Shown piece by piece: positions 26,239 to 34,842 of a DNA stretch of 64,000 nucleotides (positions are counted from its first letter, which is position 1; each line of letters begins with the position of its first letter). Origin of the DNA: Phenylobacterium sp. Lineage in GTDB: Bacteria; Pseudomonadota; Alphaproteobacteria; Caulobacterales; Caulobacteraceae. A program made the position numbers and the translations under genes. The stretch lies in assembly GCF_004297125.1 (NCBI RefSeq), contig NZ_SCVD01000019.1, positions 62,001 to 126,000 on the forward strand. The letters are read 5' to 3'. The notes under the pieces are model-generated. The model was not told the DNA's origin. It made no database searches and was given only the letters and a program-made list of their open reading frames with translations.

Positions 26239-27873
26239 TCATTCCGACATCGATTCCAGCGCCGCGAAGAGGTCGGGAATCGCGATCGCATAGTTGGCGT
26301 GCTTCTGCTGCGGGTCGCCGTCGCCGCAGACGAATATCATCTTGTAGCCCAGCTCGGTCATGCAGCCGTTGAACGTGCCCCAGTTGAACAGACCGCGCTG
26401 GGACAGCACGATCAGCTTCAGGTCGCTCGGGGAGTAGATGGCGTTCAGCAGGGACGAGCCGTTGGGGGCGACGACCACGCTCGCGGACTGGAACATCTGG
26501 ACCTGTTCGATGAAACTCATGTCGCCCGGATAGATGATCTCGAAGCCACGGGCGGCCAGGGCGGCGGTGATCTCGTCTTCGTTCGTCAGCAGGCGCCAGG
26601 TGCTGCTTTTGCGCGAAAGGTAGAGCTTGCGGTCGCGCGTGGGAGGCGGGTTCACGCGCTCCAGGATGCGGGACTGGATGAAGCGGAAGCAGCGGGTCGG
26701 CATGCCGCCCTGGTTCTCGCGCGGGACCTCGTGGTTCGCCGTCAGGTGGACGGGGAAGAACGTCGACGGCGACGCCACGAGGAGCTCGCGGCATCGCAGA
26801 GCCGTGCCGGCCGGGATCTCCACGATCGGGTTGGGGACCAGCAGGCCGAGGAATTCCACGTGCTGGGGCGGCATGTCGGCGTCGACGATGATCGGCAGGT
26901 CGGGGAAACGCGGATGCTGCTCCAAGTAAGCCAGCTTGCAGAGATACTCGGGCACCCAATGGCCGAAGTGCTCGGATGCGCCGCCCGACAACATGACGCC
27001 GGCGTCGAGCTCCGTCACCTGATACCTGCCGACGTCGAGGAGTAGCCGTTCCTCGTCGCGACAAATCACCATGGTCTCGTGGGGGATGTGGACGAACCTG
27101 CCGAAGCGCTCGTCGGCCAGGGTGTCGTTGAGCGCGACGCCGTCGGCGGTGAGGACGATGCTGGACTTGGCGAAGATCGTCGCGTCGCGCAGGATCGATG
27201 CATAGATGCCGTAGCCTCGGACGTCGACCGCCGGCGTGGTGCTCGGGGGTTCGCCGAAAATGAGGGGGTCTTCGACCCGGATCACCTCTTGCTCGCCGGC
27301 GAAATCCAGCGTTGACCCGGTTCGGGACACCCACGTAGGCACCGACATGTAGGGCGCCGACACCACGCCAAACGGCATCTCGTCGTGCAACTCGGCGTCG
27401 AAGAGTATCCTGGCCCAACAAGTCGTCACGGCGTGGTCAGGCAACCGGCCGCACGCCTCCTCGTACGCCGCGCGCCCAGCTTCGATCCCGTGAGCGGCGA
27501 CCGTTTCCTCAATCAGCATGATGGCCGCGTCGGTACGGTCGGGAAACTGCCGCGAGGCGGTGAGCAGCGCCTCGGCGGCTTCGGCGTGGCGGCCGCGGTT
27601 ACGGTGCGAGACGCCCAGCACCAGCACCGCCAACGGGTCCTCCGAGCCCAGGCCGATCGCTTCCGCCGCGACGGCGCCAGCCCGCTCGCTCTCGCCCATC
27701 CGCAGCAGGATGTAGGACTGCATCGTGGCGAGCCAGGGGTCGGCTGGAAAGGCGTGCCGAGCCGTCGCGCACAGCTGCTGGGAGTCCAGGAGGCGGTTCT
27801 GGTTGACCAGGTCTGCGATGGCCTCCCGGGCGGCCAGCACTTCGTCGGGAGGTGTGGCGGAAGAGCTCTCCAT
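26239..27873 (-). CDS. TPR protein with GT61-type glycosyltransferase domain
   Basis: 544 aa. Residues ~10-170 form three to four tetratricopeptide-type helix pairs (LLRMGESERAGAVAAEAIGL, VLVLGVSHRNRGRHAEAAEAL). From ~190 on there is a GT61 (DUF563) domain: GGASEHFGHWVPEYLCKL, PIIVDADMPPQHVEFL, KLYLSRKSSTWRLLTNEDEI, YPGDMSFIEQVQMFQSASVVVAPNGSSLLNAIYS. GT61 enzymes transfer pentoses or hexosamines (plant xylosyltransferases, EOGT); bacterial ones sit in polysaccharide loci. The TPR part may bind a partner or processive substrate. A 141-bp gap separates it from the aminotransferase gene downstream. Confidence 0.82.
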   Translation of the reverse strand: MESSSATPPDEVLAAREAIADLVNQNRLLDSQQLCATARHAFPADPWLATMQSYILLRMGESERAGAVAAEAIGLGSEDPLAVLVLGVSHRNRGRHAEAAEALLTASRQFPDRTDAAIMLIEETVAAHGIEAGRAAYEEACGRLPDHAVTTCWARILFDAELHDEMPFGVVSAPYMSVPTWVSRTGSTLDFAGEQEVIRVEDPLIFGEPPSTTPAVDVRGYGIYASILRDATIFAKSSIVLTADGVALNDTLADERFGRFVHIPHETMVICRDEERLLLDVGRYQVTELDAGVMLSGGASEHFGHWVPEYLCKLAYLEQHPRFPDLPIIVDADMPPQHVEFLGLLVPNPIVEIPAGTALRCRELLVASPSTFFPVHLTANHEVPRENQGGMPTRCFRFIQSRILERVNPPPTRDRKLYLSRKSSTWRLLTNEDEITAALAARGFEIIYPGDMSFIEQVQMFQSASVVVAPNGSSLLNAIYSPSDLKLIVLSQRGLFNWGTFNGCMTELGYKMIFVCGDGDPQQKHANYAIAIPDLFAALESMSE

Positions 27874-27932
27874 GATGGTTGTCTGCCCCCGAGAGGCGAG
27901 TCTGGCAACCTCACCGCCAAGGGCGCCCCAGC

Positions 27933-29175
27933 TCAGATCCTCCGGCGGAGAAGATCTCCGAGCAAGTCGAGCGGAACGCGGAAATCAGAGTGGATCGGGA
28001 ATGGCGCGTGAACGCGGGTGACCGGACAATAGATGTCGTTGACGCTGGCCCCTAAGGCCTCTCCAAGGGTTCCCCAGACCGTCTTCGGCGTGCGCGCGGT
28101 CTCGGGGTAGAAGACGTCGATGCTGGCGTTCTGGGGTGCGAAGAGCAGGTTGGCGGCCCAAGCTCCGGTCGGCCCCATGATGTGCGAGGCATGGCTGAAC
28201 AGCCGGACTTGCTCGAAGAAGCCCATGCGCTCCGGCTGGACGACAGTGTAGCCGGCCTCCTGCGCCAGTTGCTCGACCTCAGGCGCGTTGCTCAGGCTCC
28301 GAACGCGCGAGACCCTTCGCACATAGATCTTCCGCCGTGGCTGTTCGGCCGCGGTCGCCCAGAGCGGTTCGAAGCGCCGCCGCAAGGCTCGCAATTTCGG
28401 ACTGTCGTACTGCCAGTCGGACGTGCCGCCCTCCAGCAGTTGGGCGGCATGTGACGCAGGTTGCGATGTCACGACCTTGTCGCAGGTGACCATCTGCATC
28501 TGGCGCAACTGGAGGACCGGCATCTCGGCGTTCGACAGCAGGTATCTCAACGCCGTCCACATGTTCGGATGCAGCAAGCCCGAGACGATGATCGAACTCC
28601 CGCCGATCACCTGCCGCTCAAGCAGAAACAGTAGGCTAGGTAGCGCCTCAATGAGGAAGTGGTAGTAGTTGTGGGAATGCATCAGATTGAGCGGGACGGC
28701 GTCCTGCTTCAGATGGGCCATGAATTGAACGGGTTGCGTCAGCTCGAACTCGACCTGACCGCCGTTCGTAACGCGGCGCATGCGCGACATCACCTCATCC
28801 TGCAGATACTCCTCGGCCGTGTTGAGGGGAAACGTCGCGAACCCCTTGTCCAGGGACGGGGAATAGATCAGCGAAGAGCCGGAGATGAGCGCCATGTTCG
28901 ACAGGGCGTAGACTGCCCCGGCGCGGAGTTGCGAGACGATCATCGACGGGACCGGCTTCCGGGACGCATGTTCAGGCGCGCGGCCGCAGCGCAAGCTCCG
29001 CGGGCGGGACCAAGGCGTCGGAGCGGCTCGGCTCGGGTTCTTCGCCACGCGTGACGGGACGACAAACCTCGTCGAACTCGACCCCCCAGACCTCGCGGGT
29101 GACCCGACGCAGGTTGATCGTGGGCTCGAACGGCGTCGGGATATAGGTGTCCGGCAGGTCATGTGAGAGCGTCAT
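27933..29175 (-). pseudogene. GT61-type glycosyltransferase, interrupted by a frameshift
   Basis: The C-terminal ~350 residues are an intact GT61 domain in one frame (MHSHNYYHFLIEALPSLLF, KIYVRRVSRVRSL, MGFFEQVRLFSHASHIMGPTGAWAANLLFAPQ). The natural N-terminus lies in another frame: ATG 29175 starts MTLSHDLPDTYIP and runs through VREVWGVEFDEVCRP-like sequence to ALRPRA, then meets a TGA at 28972-28974. Dropping one base in the GC run near 28975-28985 joins ...ELALRP to APEHASRKPVPSMIVSQ and restores a ~414-aa protein. Either the gene is disrupted (or +1 programmed) or one base is a sequencing error. The gene lies 59 bp upstream of the TPR-GT61 gene, in the same operon. Confidence 0.72.
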
Positions 29176-29320
29176 CGGCCCCGCCGCCGGGACGCCGGGG
29201 CCGATGACGCATGCGGGTTCATCTCGAAGCTCGGAGACCGGCAAGGCGGGTGTTTCTCTGGATTGGAAGCGCCGAATCGGCAGTCTTTGCGATAGCCGCC
29301 CATGAAGCAATCCCGTTGCC

Positions 29321-30595
29321 CTAGGTGGGGACGCCCGACCGGACGTAGTCTTCGAAGCGCGAGAATTCGGCATGAAGAGCGGCTTGCCCGTCCGGCGAAC
29401 GCAGCGCACTTGAGAGTTCGAAGCTGCGTGCGATGGCGGCCGGCATCTCGTCCGGGGTGTTAATGCGCACCCAGTAAGGAAGGGCCATGTCGAAGTGCAG
29501 GAGCGGGCCAGCTTCGGCGGCCGTCGGGACGATGGGCGCTAAGCCGGCGGCAAGCGCCTCCAGGTTGGCGCGCCCGCCGCTGTCGGGATAGCTGGCTAGG
29601 TAGACATCGATCTCTTCCTCGATGAGCGCTTCGCGCAGATCAGGCGCCGGTCCTGCAAAGCGGTAGCGGGCCGGGTCGATGCCGGCCGCCAAGAGCGGGT
29701 CGTGGACGCTCCGCGTCAACGCCTCGTCGACAGGACCGATATGGATGATCGTGGAGTCCGGGGCTGATCCCAGCGCGGCCGCCGCGAACGCGCTCCAGGC
29801 GTGGTTCGCCGGGTGCATGTACTTGTGCTTCGAGCCACAGGTGGCGAAGCGCAGGCTCCGGACGGGCCGGGGCGCCGGGGGAGGTGGGGCGATGCCTTCG
29901 GCTAGCACGGTCATGCCCGCCCAGACGGGATCGAGCCCCGCGCTCTGGCAGGCCCGGTGACAGGCGTAGGTGAGGTCCACGTGCGACGAGAAGGGGAGCG
30001 TTGCGCCGAGACCCGGCTGATGGTCGGCGTGATGGAGAAACTCGACCACGCTGCGGAACGGCCAGACGCCCGCCACGGCCACCGGATCCATATGGTTCTG
30101 CATCAGGAAGATGCGGCTGGGCCGGATGGCGGCCAGCAGCATGTACAGCTCGACGATCTTCTCGACCATGGTCGGCGCGGACAGAAGGGCGAGCGCGCGG
30201 CAGGAATGGGCCGCGGGAAGACCCGATATCAGCATCTTTTGGCTGAGCTGGCGGTAGAGGTCCGTAAGCACGATGGTCGTGGGCTCGCGACCGATCAGTC
30301 GGCCGATGTCGGAGGCCACCTTGCTGTGCCCCCCTGTACCGTAGAAGCGGGTCGCAACGATGCAGACGTTGTCGTTGCTCTTCTCAATGAAGACATCCTG
30401 GAGCTTTAGCCGGCGCGGCAGGTCCGCGACCTGTTTGTCGAGACCAGGGCAGAAGGTCTTCCAGCCCCGCACGTCAGGTTGCATGAACGTGGGCACCAAT
30501 TCGCTGAGCGCCCGGAGCGCGCGCTCGAGATCGTCCACATTGCCCGCCCGGCCGATGGCGGCTTCCAGCTCGGGATTCTCGTAGGCGAAGTCCAA
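29321..30595 (-). CDS. GT-B-fold glycosyltransferase-like protein
   Basis: 424 aa soluble protein. The N-terminal half contains NVCIVATRFYGTGGHSKVASDIG and HHADHQPG. The C-terminal half has the family 1/4-like donor-site pattern: STIIHIGPVDEAL, EEIDVYLASYPDSGGRANLEALAAGLAPIVP (the usual acidic residue is replaced in a 'G-G-x-x-x-x-E-A' setting) and FELSSALRSPDG. It probably adds one sugar to the O-chain. It appears to be the first gene of the minus-strand run, with its promoter in the 255-bp gap to the divergent acyltransferase gene. Confidence 0.72.
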   Translation of the reverse strand: MDFAYENPELEAAIGRAGNVDDLERALRALSELVPTFMQPDVRGWKTFCPGLDKQVADLPRRLKLQDVFIEKSNDNVCIVATRFYGTGGHSKVASDIGRLIGREPTTIVLTDLYRQLSQKMLISGLPAAHSCRALALLSAPTMVEKIVELYMLLAAIRPSRIFLMQNHMDPVAVAGVWPFRSVVEFLHHADHQPGLGATLPFSSHVDLTYACHRACQSAGLDPVWAGMTVLAEGIAPPPPAPRPVRSLRFATCGSKHKYMHPANHAWSAFAAAALGSAPDSTIIHIGPVDEALTRSVHDPLLAAGIDPARYRFAGPAPDLREALIEEEIDVYLASYPDSGGRANLEALAAGLAPIVPTAAEAGPLLHFDMALPYWVRINTPDEMPAAIARSFELSSALRSPDGQAALHAEFSRFEDYVRSGVPT

Positions 30596-30850
30596 GGCTC
30601 AGCTCTCCTATCGGCGCGTGGATCGGGTCTAGTCTCCCACGTGGCGTTGAGTGTAGGATTTTGTCGTCAGGCTCGGGCTGTCGTCTGCAGGATGTGCTCG
30701 CCGCCGAGTGGCCGGCCCCCCCGGGGAGGTCTACCTTCGCGTCGACCTGGAGGAGAATCCGATGAACCTGTCAACTGCGCGCCGATCAGCGGGCCGGCCG
30801 CGGTATTGCGCGTTTGCCGAGGTGGTTGGCGGCGATGGGACGCCGCAGCC

Positions 30851-31612
30851 TTGAGCACGCCGCTCATTCACCCGACCGCCCATGTCGAGCCGGGCGCCAA
30901 GCTGGGCGAGAACGTCTCGGTCGGTCCCTTCGCGGTGGTGCATGCCAACGTCGAGATCGGCCGCGATACCGAGCTCGGCTCGCATTGCGAGATCGGGCTG
31001 CCGAGCCCGCTGTCGGGCGGCGGCCCCCTGGTCGTGGGGCCCGGCAGCGTCATCCGCTCACATAGCGTGCTTTATGAGGGCTCGACTTACGGCGAGCGCC
31101 TGATCACGGGCCACCGGGTCACGCTTCGCGAGCGCACGACGGCCGGCCGCAACGCGAGGTTCGGCACCCTGACCGATATCCAGGGCGACTGCGAAATAGG
31201 GGACTTCTTCCGCGCACACAGCAATGTCCACGTGGGGAAGCATTCACGCATCGGCAATTTCGTCTGGATATTCCCCTACTGTGTTCTCACCAACGATCCG
31301 CATCCGCCCAGCCACATACAGATGGGCTGCGTGATCGAAGACTATGCGGTCGTCGCGACGATGTCGGTGATCCTGCCGGGAGTCCGTGTCGGGAGTCACG
31401 CGGTGGTCGGCGCCCATACCCTCGTGAACCGGGACGTACAGCCCTACACGCTGGTCGCCGGTAATCCGGCCAAGCCGATACGAGCGACCCGCGAAATCAT
31501 GCTGCGCGATGGCACCGGCCGTCCGGCCTATCCCTGGCCTAGCCATTTCCGCGAAGGCTACCCGGACGATGCGTTCGCGGACTGGGACTCAGACCAGCCT
31601 GCGGCCGGCTGA
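30851..31612 (+). CDS. left-handed beta-helix acyl/acetyltransferase
   Basis: 253 aa from a TTG start at 30851 (no ATG/GTG gives a better fit; start uncertain). Hexapeptide repeats run through most of the protein: IHPTAHVEPGAKLGENVSVG, VIRSHSVLYEG, FRAHSNVHVGKHSRIGNFV, VGSHAVVGAHTLVNRDVQPYTLVAGNPAK. A C-terminal helix carries PWPSHFREGYP. This is the LbH fold of LpxA/WbbJ/FdtC-type enzymes using acyl-CoA or acyl-ACP. Because the next two genes resemble FdtA and FdtB, it is a candidate for the N-acylating (FdtC-like) step, although its length is above that of typical FdtC. Confidence 0.78.
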   Translation: MSTPLIHPTAHVEPGAKLGENVSVGPFAVVHANVEIGRDTELGSHCEIGLPSPLSGGGPLVVGPGSVIRSHSVLYEGSTYGERLITGHRVTLRERTTAGRNARFGTLTDIQGDCEIGDFFRAHSNVHVGKHSRIGNFVWIFPYCVLTNDPHPPSHIQMGCVIEDYAVVATMSVILPGVRVGSHAVVGAHTLVNRDVQPYTLVAGNPAKPIRATREIMLRDGTGRPAYPWPSHFREGYPDDAFADWDSDQPAAG

Positions 31613-31702
31613 ACGCGAGAGGGGCTTGGCCGTGATGACTGGCCAAATGCCGTGCCGGGCCACTATTTTCCTCTGCATCACCTCTGATGGTTCCGCCCGG
31701 CC

Positions 31703-32155
31703 GTGGCGACCCTCCCGACGGCCCAAGGCCTCAGCCCACCAGGAGACCGCGTTATTTCCCTCGCCCAATACATCGATCTCCCGGTGGTCGCCGACCCCCG
31801 TGGCAACCTGTGCTTCGTCGAGTCGGGCGAGCACGTGCCGTTCGAGATCCAGCGGGTCTATTATCTCTACGACGTGCCCAGCCAGTCAACGCGCGCCGGT
31901 CATGCGCATCATGCGCTGCACCAGCTTCTGATCGCGCTGTCGGGCAGCTTCGACGTGCGCCTGCACGATGGGGCGCGCGACGAGCGCGTCACCTTGAACC
32001 GACCCAACCGCGGGCTGCACATCGGCCCGGGGACTTGGCGCGACATCGACAACTTCTCGTCCGGCGCGGTGTGCCTGGTGCTGGCTTCGGCCCACTACGA
32101 CGAGGCGGACTACATCCGCGATTTCGACGAGTTCCTGCGGATCGCGCGCCCATGA
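31703..32155 (+). CDS. FdtA/QdtA-like dTDP-4-keto-6-deoxyglucose 3,4-ketoisomerase
   Basis: 150 aa cupin. Starts at GTG 31703, giving ~16 residues before the typical VISLAQYIDLPVVADPRGNL. The active-site strand RAGHAHHALHQLL holds His67/69/70/73, and RVYYLYDVP supplies the Tyr residues expected around the nucleotide-sugar site. The enzyme moves the keto group of dTDP-4-keto-6-deoxy-D-glucose from C4 to C3 so that an aminotransferase can act at C3. Whether the product is the galacto (FdtA) or gluco (QdtA) isomer is not decidable by eye. The stop overlaps the aminotransferase start (ATGA). Confidence 0.88.
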   Translation: MATLPTAQGLSPPGDRVISLAQYIDLPVVADPRGNLCFVESGEHVPFEIQRVYYLYDVPSQSTRAGHAHHALHQLLIALSGSFDVRLHDGARDERVTLNRPNRGLHIGPGTWRDIDNFSSGAVCLVLASAHYDEADYIRDFDEFLRIARP

Positions 32156-33252
32156 AGTTCTTCGACCTGGGCCTGGACGAGCCTGGTCTTCGCGCGGCGC
32201 TGGACGAGGGCTACCGGCGGGTGATGGATCGCGGTTGGGCGATCCTCGGTCCCGAGCTCGAGGCGTTCGAGGCCGAGTTTGCCGCCTATTGCGGCGCCGA
32301 CCAGGCGATCGGCGTCGGAAACGGCCTTGACGCGCTGGTGTTGGCCCTGCGCGCTGCGGGCGTCACGCCGGGCGCGGAGGTCATCGTGCCTGCCCACACC
32401 TTCGCAGCCACCTGGCTGGCCGTGGAGGCGGTGGGCGCCGCCGTCGTGCCGGTGGAGGTCGATCCCGAGTCATTCGTCCTGACCGCGGCGGCAATCGCGC
32501 CGGCGATCACCCCGCGGACGGCGGCGGTGATCCCCGTGTCGCTCTACGGCCATCCGGTGGACATGGCCCCGATCCTGGAACTGGCCGCCCGCCACCGGCT
32601 CTTCGTGCTGGAGGACGCCGCCCAGAGCCACGGGGCGCTGAGCCACGGCCGGCGCACCGGCGGCCTCGCCCACGCCACGGCGTTCAGCTTCTACCCGACC
32701 AAGAACCTGGGGGCGGTGGGCGACGCCGGCGCGGTGACGACCTCCGACGCCGGCCTGGCGGAGAAGATCCGCATGCTGCGCAACTACGGCTCGCGCCGGA
32801 AGTATCTCCACGAGATAGCCGGCGTGAACTCGCGGCTGGACGAGCTGCAGGCCGCGTTCCTGCGGGCGCGGCTGGAGCGGCTGGACGAGGCCAACACGCG
32901 GCGTCGCGAGCGGGCGGCCCGCTACAGTTGGCGGCTGGCCGGCGCCAACGGCCTGAGCCTTCCTGCGGAGGCGGCCTGGGCCCGCCACGTCTATCACCTG
33001 TATGTGGTCCGCTCGCCCGAGCGCGACGCCCTGCAGGCGCGGCTCGCGGCCGAGGGGATCGAGACTCTCATCCACTATCCGACCGCCTGCCATCTCCAGC
33101 CGGCCTTCGCCCACCTGGGATATCGGCGCGGGGATTTCCCTATCGCCGAGGCGCTGGCGGACGAGGTGCTGTCGCTGCCGCTGTGGCCGGGCATGCCGCT
33201 GGAGGACGTGGATCGGGTCGCCGCGGCGATCTCTAGCGGTTCATCCGGGTGA
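32152..33252 (+). CDS. FdtB/QdtB-like dTDP-3-oxo-hexose 3-aminotransferase
   Basis: 366 aa DegT/DnrJ/EryC1/StrS aminotransferase with all landmarks: GVGNGLDALVLAL, VIVPAHTFAATWLA, VLEDAAQSHGA (Asp155) and FSFYPTKNLGAVGDAGA (Schiff-base Lys184). Coupling to the ketoisomerase makes C3 amination of dTDP-3-oxo-6-deoxyhexose the likely reaction, giving dTDP-Fuc3N or dTDP-Qui3N. The 3' end overlaps the convergent glycosyltransferase gene by 20 bases. No rmlA or rmlB gene is present in the window; they would have to be elsewhere. Confidence 0.9.
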   Translation: MKFFDLGLDEPGLRAALDEGYRRVMDRGWAILGPELEAFEAEFAAYCGADQAIGVGNGLDALVLALRAAGVTPGAEVIVPAHTFAATWLAVEAVGAAVVPVEVDPESFVLTAAAIAPAITPRTAAVIPVSLYGHPVDMAPILELAARHRLFVLEDAAQSHGALSHGRRTGGLAHATAFSFYPTKNLGAVGDAGAVTTSDAGLAEKIRMLRNYGSRRKYLHEIAGVNSRLDELQAAFLRARLERLDEANTRRRERAARYSWRLAGANGLSLPAEAAWARHVYHLYVVRSPERDALQARLAAEGIETLIHYPTACHLQPAFAHLGYRRGDFPIAEALADEVLSLPLWPGMPLEDVDRVAAAISSGSSG

Positions 33253-34747
33253 GCATGGCCGCGTTCAGCGCCTCGCGACGCGCCCAGAGGTCGCGATACC
33301 AGTCGTGCCGCGCCCGGACCTGGTCGGCGAACATCCGCGAGCCACGGACATAGTCCCAGGCGTTCCGCGCCATCCGCCGCCGCGCATCGTCGTCGCGCAG
33401 GGCCTCGGCCAGGGTCGGCGCCCAGTCGGAGATCGCCGGTGCGATGAGGCCATTTTCGCGATGTCGGATCACGTCCGAATAGATCGTCGGCGAGGCGATC
33501 GTGAGGACTCCGCGCGCGGCGGCGTCGAGGAACTTCGCGTCGCTCTTGGCCGCGTGCAGGTCGCTGGCCTCGATCGGCGACAGCGAGATCGCGCAGGTCC
33601 CCATCAGCTTGAGGTAATCCTCGTAGGGGAGAACTTCATGGTAGCGCTTACGGACGGCCGGCAGGGCGTCGAACACCGCCCGGTCCCCGACGACCACGAA
33701 CTCCACCCCAGGGAATTCGGCGATCGCCGGGCCGAGGGAGGCGGCGGTCTCCACTGCATGCGCACCCCGCCCGAACGCGCCGTAGAACACACGCTTGGGT
33801 AGGTTCTCGGGGAACTTCTCGAGCCGGAAGACGGCGTTCGGAAACAGCCGGGTTTCCGGGTTGTGTTGGCGGAACAGGTCCAGGAGAAGCGGGGTCGAGG
33901 TCTGGACCGCGTGGGCCCAGGAAAACCGGATCCAGTCCGCGTCACGCATCTCGCGGTTGTTCGCCCTGGCGGTCAGCGCAGGGTGGTCGTCGAACTCGAG
34001 GACCGTGATCCAACCTTCGCGGATGCGCGCCAGCATCGCGTTTTTCCAACCCTCGACATCCAGTGGCGGCGCTGGCCGCTGCAAGAGGAAGATCTTCGGC
34101 TGGTCCAGCGGCGCGGGCGGCAACTGTCTCACCGGCCGCGTGTGCTGCAGGAGGATCTCGGGTTCCGAGCGCATGGCCTCGGCCGGCAGCCGGGTGCGGA
34201 TGTCCATCAGGTTGGGCGCGAAGGTGAACATCGAGAGCAGGAGGCGCGGTCGCCCCTCGCCCCGGCGCGCGACGGCGACCAGGGCGCGCGGGGTCGGCTC
34301 CGCGGAGAGCCTACCGGCCCGCCAGGGCTCCACGAGATCGTCCGCGATGTCGTCGAAGTAGGCGTCCGGTTCCGCCACCGCCTGCAGATGCAGCATCGTG
34401 AAGCCGCGGGTGGTCAAATCCGACAGCAGCGCGCCGGCGTCCCTGGTCCCGCCGGGGATCGCCGAGGTCAGCACCTGAGTGTGGCCCAGCAGGGCGCTGG
34501 CGACAGGGTCGGCAAGGAGCCGGCCGAGGTCCTCTGCAGCCAGGACGTCGACGGGTGCAGCCTCGGCCGCGCCGGTCAGGACCTCAGCGCGGGGATTGCG
34601 GGCCCGGACGGCGTCGGCGAAGGCCGCGTCAGCGGTTCCGACGTAGCGCACGCGCTCCGCCGCCGCCGGCGTGCGCATCAGCAACGTTCGCTGGACAACA
34701 TCCATTGCACGCGGCCTCGCGGCCTTGCTCGCCCCCATCGCCCCCAC
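33233..34747 (-). CDS. GT4-like (GT-B) glycosyltransferase
   Basis: 504 aa. The N-terminal third is not recognisable as a known domain. The middle has PKIFLLQRPAP and TVLEFDDHPALTAR. The C-terminal part has the donor-binding GT-B pattern: KRVFYGAFGRGAH, EFVVVGDRAVFDAL, CAISLSPIEASDLHAAKSDAKFLDAAARGVLTIASPTIYSDVIRHRENGL. Three ATGs (34747, 34738, 34705) are possible starts; the first is given. It converges on the aminotransferase gene. It probably adds a sugar to the surface glycan. Confidence 0.8.
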   Translation of the reverse strand: MGAMGASKAARPRAMDVVQRTLLMRTPAAAERVRYVGTADAAFADAVRARNPRAEVLTGAAEAAPVDVLAAEDLGRLLADPVASALLGHTQVLTSAIPGGTRDAGALLSDLTTRGFTMLHLQAVAEPDAYFDDIADDLVEPWRAGRLSAEPTPRALVAVARRGEGRPRLLLSMFTFAPNLMDIRTRLPAEAMRSEPEILLQHTRPVRQLPPAPLDQPKIFLLQRPAPPLDVEGWKNAMLARIREGWITVLEFDDHPALTARANNREMRDADWIRFSWAHAVQTSTPLLLDLFRQHNPETRLFPNAVFRLEKFPENLPKRVFYGAFGRGAHAVETAASLGPAIAEFPGVEFVVVGDRAVFDALPAVRKRYHEVLPYEDYLKLMGTCAISLSPIEASDLHAAKSDAKFLDAAARGVLTIASPTIYSDVIRHRENGLIAPAISDWAPTLAEALRDDDARRRMARNAWDYVRGSRMFADQVRARHDWYRDLWARREALNAAMLTRMNR

Positions 34748-34842
34748 TCGCCTTCAGGCCGTCACGCCTGCCTAGCCGCTTCGGCGGCACGAGGGAACCG
34801 GGCGGGTCGACGCCGGTCGGCCCAACGTTCTAAGAAGATGCG

